Assembly: GCA_050260355.1 (NCBI GenBank)
Contig: JBLNBZ010000078.1
Location: forward strand, 1 to 38,415
DNA from: CADEFX01 sp050260355
GTDB taxonomy: Bacteria; Pseudomonadota; Alphaproteobacteria; Rhizobiales; Hyphomicrobiaceae
Length of the DNA stretch: 38,415 nucleotides
Direction of reading: 5' to 3'
This document shows positions 34,174-38,415 of the stretch, piece by piece (within the stretch, counting starts at the first letter, position 1; each line of letters begins with the position of its first letter). Below the pieces are notes generated by a model that saw only the letters and a list, made by a program, of their open reading frames with translations, had not been told where the DNA came from and ran no database searches. A program made the translations under genes and the position numbers.

Positions 34174-35550
34174 ATGGCGAAGCCGTCGCGAGCTGCCTTT
34201 ATCTGCCAGAATTGCGGAGCCACCTCGACGCGCTGGGCCGGCAAGTGCGCCGCTTGCGGCGAGTGGAATACGCTGGTCGAGGAGACCGACGCCGGCCCTG
34301 CACCAGGCTCGGGGATAACGCGGTCCTCGCGCGGACGTGTCGTTGCGCTCGAGGGGCTCAGGGGTGACGCCGAGGAGGCCCCGCGCATCGTCACGGGACT
34401 GGCGGAGCTCGACCGCGTGACCGGCGGCGGCCTCGTCCCGGGCTCCGCTCTGCTGATCGGGGGAGAGCCCGGCATCGGCAAGTCGACCCTCCTGCTGCAG
34501 CTTGCTGCCGCGCTCGCGAGAGCCGGGCGCCGTGCTGTCTACTTCTCCGGCGAGGAAGCGCCGGCGCAGGTCAGGCTGCGCGCCGAACGGCTCGGCCTTG
34601 CCGACGCGCCCGTGGCGCTCGCCAGCGAGACCAATCTGTCCAACATCATGGCGACGCTGGCCGACGGCAAGCGGCCGGACCTCATCGTCATCGACTCGAT
34701 CCAGACTCTGTGGGCGGACGCCCTGGAGTCGGCCCCCGGCACGGTCAGCCAGGTACGCGCGGGCACCCAGACGCTGATCCGCTATGCCAAGCAGGCCGGG
34801 TCCGCCCTCCTCCTAGTCGGGCACGTGACCAAGGACGGTCAGATCGCGGGCCCGAAGGTGATCGAGCACATGGTCGATACGGTGCTCTATTTCGAAGGCG
34901 ATTCCGGACATCCGTTCCGCATCCTGCGTGCGGTCAAAAACCGTTTCGGCGCGACGGACGAGATTGGCGTCTTCGAGATGCTGGGCCAGGGACTGCGCCA
35001 GGTTGCAAATCCATCCGAGCTGTTCCTCGGCGAGCGGGACACTCGGGCTCCCGGCGCCGCCGTCTTTGCGGGGGTGGAGGGGACGCGCCCGCTGCTGGTC
35101 GAAATCCAGGCCCTGGTCGCCCCCTCGCCGCTCGGCACGCCAAGGCGCGCGGTCGTCGGCTGGGACGCGAACCGGCTCTCCATGCTGCTCGCCGTGCTCG
35201 ATGCCCGCTGCGGCGTCAGGCTGGCGCAGCACGAGGTCTATCTCAATGTGGCCGGCGGCTTGAAGATCGCTGAGCCGGCAGCCGACCTGGCGGTCGCGGC
35301 CGCCCTGCTCTCGTCATCTTCTGGTGTTGCCTTGCCGTCCGATCGCGTCTACTTCGGGGAGATCAGCTTGTCCGGAGCAGTGAGGGCCACGGGACATATG
35401 TCCACGCGGCTCAGGGAGGCGCATAAGCTCGGTTTTCGGGGAGCGGTGATTCCGGCTACGGGCGAGCTCGAGAAGGGCGCGGCCAAGCTGAGCCTGGTCA
35501 GGATTGCCCACCTCAACGACCTTGCGGAGGCAATCGGTCCGTGCCAGTGA
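34174..35550 (+). CDS. radA: DNA repair protein RadA
   Basis: RadA (Sms) is a RecA-related helicase that promotes branch migration during recombination. The 458-residue protein has the N-terminal zinc finger (Cys11, Cys14, Cys25, Cys28), Walker A GGEPGIGKSTLLLQ, the RadA motif KNRFG (AVKNRFGATDEIG) and the C-terminal Lon-like domain (GGLKIAEPAADLAVAAALL). ATG 34174 is taken as the start. A GTG at 34165, overlapping the alr stop as GTGA, is in frame; GGAGG at 34157-34161 is three bases from it and twelve from the ATG, so the sequence does not decide. Confidence 0.96.
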   Translation: MAKPSRAAFICQNCGATSTRWAGKCAACGEWNTLVEETDAGPAPGSGITRSSRGRVVALEGLRGDAEEAPRIVTGLAELDRVTGGGLVPGSALLIGGEPGIGKSTLLLQLAAALARAGRRAVYFSGEEAPAQVRLRAERLGLADAPVALASETNLSNIMATLADGKRPDLIVIDSIQTLWADALESAPGTVSQVRAGTQTLIRYAKQAGSALLLVGHVTKDGQIAGPKVIEHMVDTVLYFEGDSGHPFRILRAVKNRFGATDEIGVFEMLGQGLRQVANPSELFLGERDTRAPGAAVFAGVEGTRPLLVEIQALVAPSPLGTPRRAVVGWDANRLSMLLAVLDARCGVRLAQHEVYLNVAGGLKIAEPAADLAVAAALLSSSSGVALPSDRVYFGEISLSGAVRATGHMSTRLREAHKLGFRGAVIPATGELEKGAAKLSLVRIAHLNDLAEAIGPCQ

Positions 35551-35634
35551 AGCTCATGGCGGATCGGGCTTGCGGCAGCCGCTCGTCATTCATTTTGGGC
35601 CAAGGCGCCCCGCCTCATTGAGGACACTCGAGCG

Positions 35635-36255
35635 ATGTTGGGTCCGCTGACTTATCTCGACGCCGCTGTCATTACCATCGCCCTGCTGTCCGGCCTGTTG
35701 GCCATGTACCGGGGACTGACCCGCGAGGTCCTGTCGATCCTTTCGTGGATCGCGGCGGCAGCAGCCGTGCTCTATTTCGTGCTCTACCACAAGCCCGTGG
35801 CCGAGCAGCTCGCGTCTCAATTCCACGCTCCGGTTGCGGTCGCCCAGGTCGTCGCCGGCGGGTTGATCTTCCTGGTCGTCCTGATCGTCGTCCATCTGAT
35901 CACGGCACGGATATCGGACACCATCCTGGACAGCAGAATCGGCATGATCGACCGGATCCTCGGCTTCGCCTTCGGCCTGGTCCGCGGCTTCGTCCTGGTC
36001 GTGATTCCCTACATGTTCTACGAATCGTTCGTGCCGGACCCCGCGCAGCAATTCCCCTGGGTCCGGGAGGCCACCTCCCTGCCCTATATCAAGAGCACCG
36101 GAGAGACCTTCCGCACCGTTCTGGTCCGCATCGTGCCGGGGTCCTTCACGGCGCCCGGCGAGCAGCAAGGCTCCATCAACGGAAATCTGCGGCTTGCCGC
36201 CCCGGGCGATGGTCAAAGCCATAAATTCGTCATATATACCCGCACGACCGGCTGA
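35635..36255 (+). CDS. cvpA: CvpA family membrane protein
   Basis: CvpA-family proteins are inner-membrane proteins required for colicin V production in E. coli and linked to envelope integrity; the molecular function is not established. The 206-residue protein has four hydrophobic segments in the first 140 residues, with the family pattern YLDAAVITIALLSGLLAMYRGLTREVLSI at the N-terminus (given in part) and RILGFAFGLVRGFVLV. A polar C-terminal tail follows. ATG 35635 has GAGGA ten bases upstream. It lies directly before purF, the classic cvpA-purF pairing. Confidence 0.9.
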   Translation: MLGPLTYLDAAVITIALLSGLLAMYRGLTREVLSILSWIAAAAAVLYFVLYHKPVAEQLASQFHAPVAVAQVVAGGLIFLVVLIVVHLITARISDTILDSRIGMIDRILGFAFGLVRGFVLVVIPYMFYESFVPDPAQQFPWVREATSLPYIKSTGETFRTVLVRIVPGSFTAPGEQQGSINGNLRLAAPGDGQSHKFVIYTRTTG

Positions 36256-36316
36256 GCGGGCCAGCGGACCGCTCAGCCGTGTTCGAGATAGAGGGCCTCG
36301 GGGACGGAGTGCGGCC

Positions 36317-37804
36317 ATGGCGCGTGGTCAGGTTGGCGGTGAAACCATCGCCACGGATAGGCATTCCCGATTTGGCGACGATCGACTGCGCGAGGAGTGC
36401 GGCGTTTTTGGCGTCTTCGGACACGAGGATGCTGCGGCCATCACAGCCCTCGGGCTTCATGCCCTGCAGCACCGCGGCCAAGAGGGATGCGGCATCGTCA
36501 CTTATGACGGCGCGCGTTTCAATCAGGAGCGGCGGCTCGGCCTCGTCGGCGACAACTTCAGCAAGGCCGATGTCATCGGCCGCCTGAAGGGTCGCATCGC
36601 CCTCGGCCACAACCGCTACTCCACGACCGGCGACGTGGTTCTGCGCAACGTGCAGCCCTTGTTCGCCGATCTCGATACGGGCGGATTTGCGGTCGCGCAC
36701 AACGGCAATCTCACCAACGCCCTGACCTTGCGCCAAGAGCTCGTCTCATCCGGTGCAATCTGCCAATCGACCTCGGATACCGAGGTCGTTTTGCATTTGA
36801 TCGCCCGTTCCAAGAAGCGCCGGATCGTGGAGCGCCTGGTCGACGCATTGCTGCAGATCGAAGGCGCCTACGCGTTCGGCTGCCTCACCAACGACATGCT
36901 GATCGGCGCGCGCGATCCGATCGGCATTCGCCCCCTCGTGCTGGGCCGCCTCGGCGAGGCCTGGGTGCTGGCCTCGGAGACGTGCGCGCTCGACATCGTC
37001 GGCGCCGAGTTCGTGCGCGAGGTCGAGAACGGCGAGGTGGTGGCGATCTCGGCTGACGGCATCACGAGCCACCGCCCGTTCCCGAAACGGCCGGCACGGC
37101 CGTGCATCTTCGAGTACATCTACTTCGCCCGCCCGGATTCGATCGTGAGCGGGCGCAACGTCTACGACATCCGCAAGCAGATGGGCGCGCAGCTTGCACA
37201 GGAGGCCCCTGCAAAGGCCGACGTGATCGTGCCGGTGCCCGACTCAGGAGTGCCCGCTGCGATCGGCTACTCGCAGGCCTCCGGCATTCCCTTCGAGCTC
37301 GGCATCATCCGCAATCACTATGTCGGCCGCACCTTCATCGAGCCCGAGCAGCGCATCCGGCAGCTCGGTGTGAAGCTGAAGCACTCAGCCAACTCGAGCG
37401 TGATCCGCGGCGGCCGGGTTGTCCTGATCGACGACAGCGTCGTGCGCGGCACCACCTCCAAGAAGATCGTGGCCATGATCAAGGAGGCCGGCGCCCGAGA
37501 GGTGCACATGCGCGTCGCCAGTCCGCCGATTGCGCATCCGGATTTCTACGGAATCGATACGCCGAGCACGAGCGACCTACTCGCGGCCAACATGACGGTG
37601 GAGGAGATGCGCCAGTTTGTCGGCGCCGACAGCCTCGCGTTCCTCTCCGTCGATGGCATTTATCGCGCGATGGGCTACGACGGCCGCGATTCGCGCAACC
37701 CGCAGTTCACCGACCATTGCTTCACCGGTGACTATCCCACTCGCCTCGTCGACCAGGATGGCTCGGCGGATCATCAACTCTCCCTGCTGGCAGAGGCTCG
37801 TTGA
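36317..37804 (+). CDS. purF: Amidophosphoribosyltransferase
   Basis: PurF makes 5-phosphoribosylamine from PRPP and glutamine, the first step of purine synthesis. The start is ATG 36317 with GGAG seven bases upstream, giving 495 residues. The N-terminal nucleophile is Cys28 (EECGVFGVFGH), so 27 residues would be removed as a propeptide. HRGQEGCGI and the PRPP-binding VVLIDDSVVRGTT mark the two active sites. Of the four cysteines that hold the Fe-S cluster in Bacillus PurF, only some are visible here (RPCIFEY; HCFTGDYP), and the position in HPDFYG is Asp. A cluster is therefore unlikely. Confidence 0.96.
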   Translation: MARGQVGGETIATDRHSRFGDDRLREECGVFGVFGHEDAAAITALGLHALQHRGQEGCGIVTYDGARFNQERRLGLVGDNFSKADVIGRLKGRIALGHNRYSTTGDVVLRNVQPLFADLDTGGFAVAHNGNLTNALTLRQELVSSGAICQSTSDTEVVLHLIARSKKRRIVERLVDALLQIEGAYAFGCLTNDMLIGARDPIGIRPLVLGRLGEAWVLASETCALDIVGAEFVREVENGEVVAISADGITSHRPFPKRPARPCIFEYIYFARPDSIVSGRNVYDIRKQMGAQLAQEAPAKADVIVPVPDSGVPAAIGYSQASGIPFELGIIRNHYVGRTFIEPEQRIRQLGVKLKHSANSSVIRGGRVVLIDDSVVRGTTSKKIVAMIKEAGAREVHMRVASPPIAHPDFYGIDTPSTSDLLAANMTVEEMRQFVGADSLAFLSVDGIYRAMGYDGRDSRNPQFTDHCFTGDYPTRLVDQDGSADHQLSLLAEAR

Positions 37805-37943
37805 GCCTGACGACCGCCCAGCGCGCGTCGCATCGCATCTGCCATTTTGCGCAACTAGGCTGTAGGCTGCCGGGCAGCGGATCGGGCTCGGCTCGAAGAG
37901 GTGGGGAACAGGCGCCTGATCCGGCATCCGATCGGAGAGCCAC

Positions 37944-38415
37944 ATGTGGTCGCGTTCGGCTTTATCCGCTGCCTTGCTGGCGCTGAGCCTCGGCGCGACG
38001 GAGGCCGGCGCCAACCAGATCAACACGGCAGATGCCACGGGAGCCTATCACTCGAGCTTCTGCCCTCGCCTCGAGGCGCAGCTCAGGCAATCGCGCTTCG
38101 CCTATACCTGCACGACCTCACAAGGCACGGGCGAGAACCTGCGGCGCGTTACGGCCGACGCCAGGCAGATCGGCTACGGCCAGCTCGACATCCTCATGCT
38201 CGGCGGCGCATTGGCGGCCGGCAGCCCGATCACGCTCCTGCGCAACGATGACGTTCGCGAGTGCCTGTTCGCCGTGACGCGGAACAAGGACGTGCAGGCC
38301 TGGGGAGATGTCGCCGTTGGGGCCTCGCGGCTGCGCTTCATTCTGCCGCCCGAGCAGAGCGGCAGCGTCGGCACGTTCCAGTTTTTGCGTCAGATCGACC
38401 AGGACGGGATCGGGC
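37944..38415 (+). CDS. Exported periplasmic-binding-like protein (3' end outside window)
   Basis: The first 157 residues are visible. ATG 37944 is preceded by GGAGAG five bases upstream. Residues 1-23 (MWSRSALSAALLALSLGATE) form a signal peptide. The mature part includes TTSQGTGENLRRV and ARQIGYGQLDILML, and resembles type 2 periplasmic-binding folds such as TAXI-type TRAP receptors, but only loosely. Three cysteines in the visible mature part (FCPRL, YTCTT, RECLF) suggest a disulphide. No transporter gene is in view, and the ligand cannot be guessed. The 139-bp gap after purF implies a separate unit. Confidence 0.65.
   Translation, partial: MWSRSALSAALLALSLGATEAGANQINTADATGAYHSSFCPRLEAQLRQSRFAYTCTTSQGTGENLRRVTADARQIGYGQLDILMLGGALAAGSPITLLRNDDVRECLFAVTRNKDVQAWGDVAVGASRLRFILPPEQSGSVGTFQFLRQIDQDGIG

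Noticed and set aside
1..38415. Defence, mobile or biosynthetic cluster hidden among the core genes
   Set aside because: Apart from one hydrolase, the DUF2232 protein and the truncated last gene, the coding regions match conserved housekeeping families; I saw no transposase, integrase, CRISPR repeats or tRNA-linked att site.

Overview
The window is a 38.4-kb block of chromosomal housekeeping genes from a GC-rich Alphaproteobacterium, most likely a Hyphomicrobiales (Rhizobiales) member. The evidence is the protein families and their order: ntrC-ntrY-ntrX-dat-hfq-hflX, then lptFG-lptD-surA-pdxA-rsmA, then fabD-fabG-acpP-fabF-mltG-yicC-gmk, then rpsF-rpsR-DUF2232-rplI, then dnaB-alr-radA-cvpA-purF. 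Genus cannot be decided from this window. I see no rRNA, tRNA, CRISPR array, insertion sequence, phage gene or toxin-antitoxin pair.

Layout. (1) 1-7990, plus strand: the 3' part of ntrC, the NtrY/NtrX two-component pair, a D-amino-acid aminotransferase, the RNA chaperone Hfq and the ribosome-associated GTPase HflX. (2) 8010-11601: mazG (minus), a secreted alpha/beta hydrolase (plus) and leucyl aminopeptidase pepA (minus). (3) 12008-20376, plus strand: an outer-membrane biogenesis operon with an LptF-LptG permease fused into one polypeptide, LptD and SurA, followed by pdxA and rsmA. (4) 20381-27089, minus strand: the type II fatty-acid synthesis cluster with mltG, yicC and gmk. (5) 27411-29943, plus strand: ribosomal proteins S6, S18 and L9 with a DUF2232 membrane protein. 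(6) 30124-37804, plus strand: a cyclopropane fatty acid synthase, then dnaB, alr, radA, cvpA and purF. (7) The window ends inside a secreted substrate-binding-like protein.

Functionally, most of the block serves envelope and growth. Fatty acids made by FabD/FabG/FabF on ACP feed phospholipid and lipid A; LptFG and LptD carry LPS outward; SurA assists outer-membrane protein folding; MltG ends glycan strands; Alr and the D-aminotransferase handle D-amino acids for peptidoglycan; Cfa modifies membrane lipids. The rest covers translation (S6, S18, L9, RsmA, HflX), replication and repair (DnaB, RadA), nucleotide supply (Gmk, PurF, MazG) and nitrogen or redox signalling (NtrC, NtrYX).

I did not find a convincing new multi-gene system. 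The most notable item is the single-chain LptF-LptG fusion (about 770 aa, 12 predicted membrane segments). Lesser items are back-to-back fabD and rpsF promoters, 36-bp repeats giving ribosomal protein S6 an RGG-like tail, an NtrX without the GAFTGA loop, a degenerate SurA PPIase domain, a perfect 16-bp AT-only-core palindrome between convergent genes, and hfq and hflX sharing one frame with a single UAG between them.
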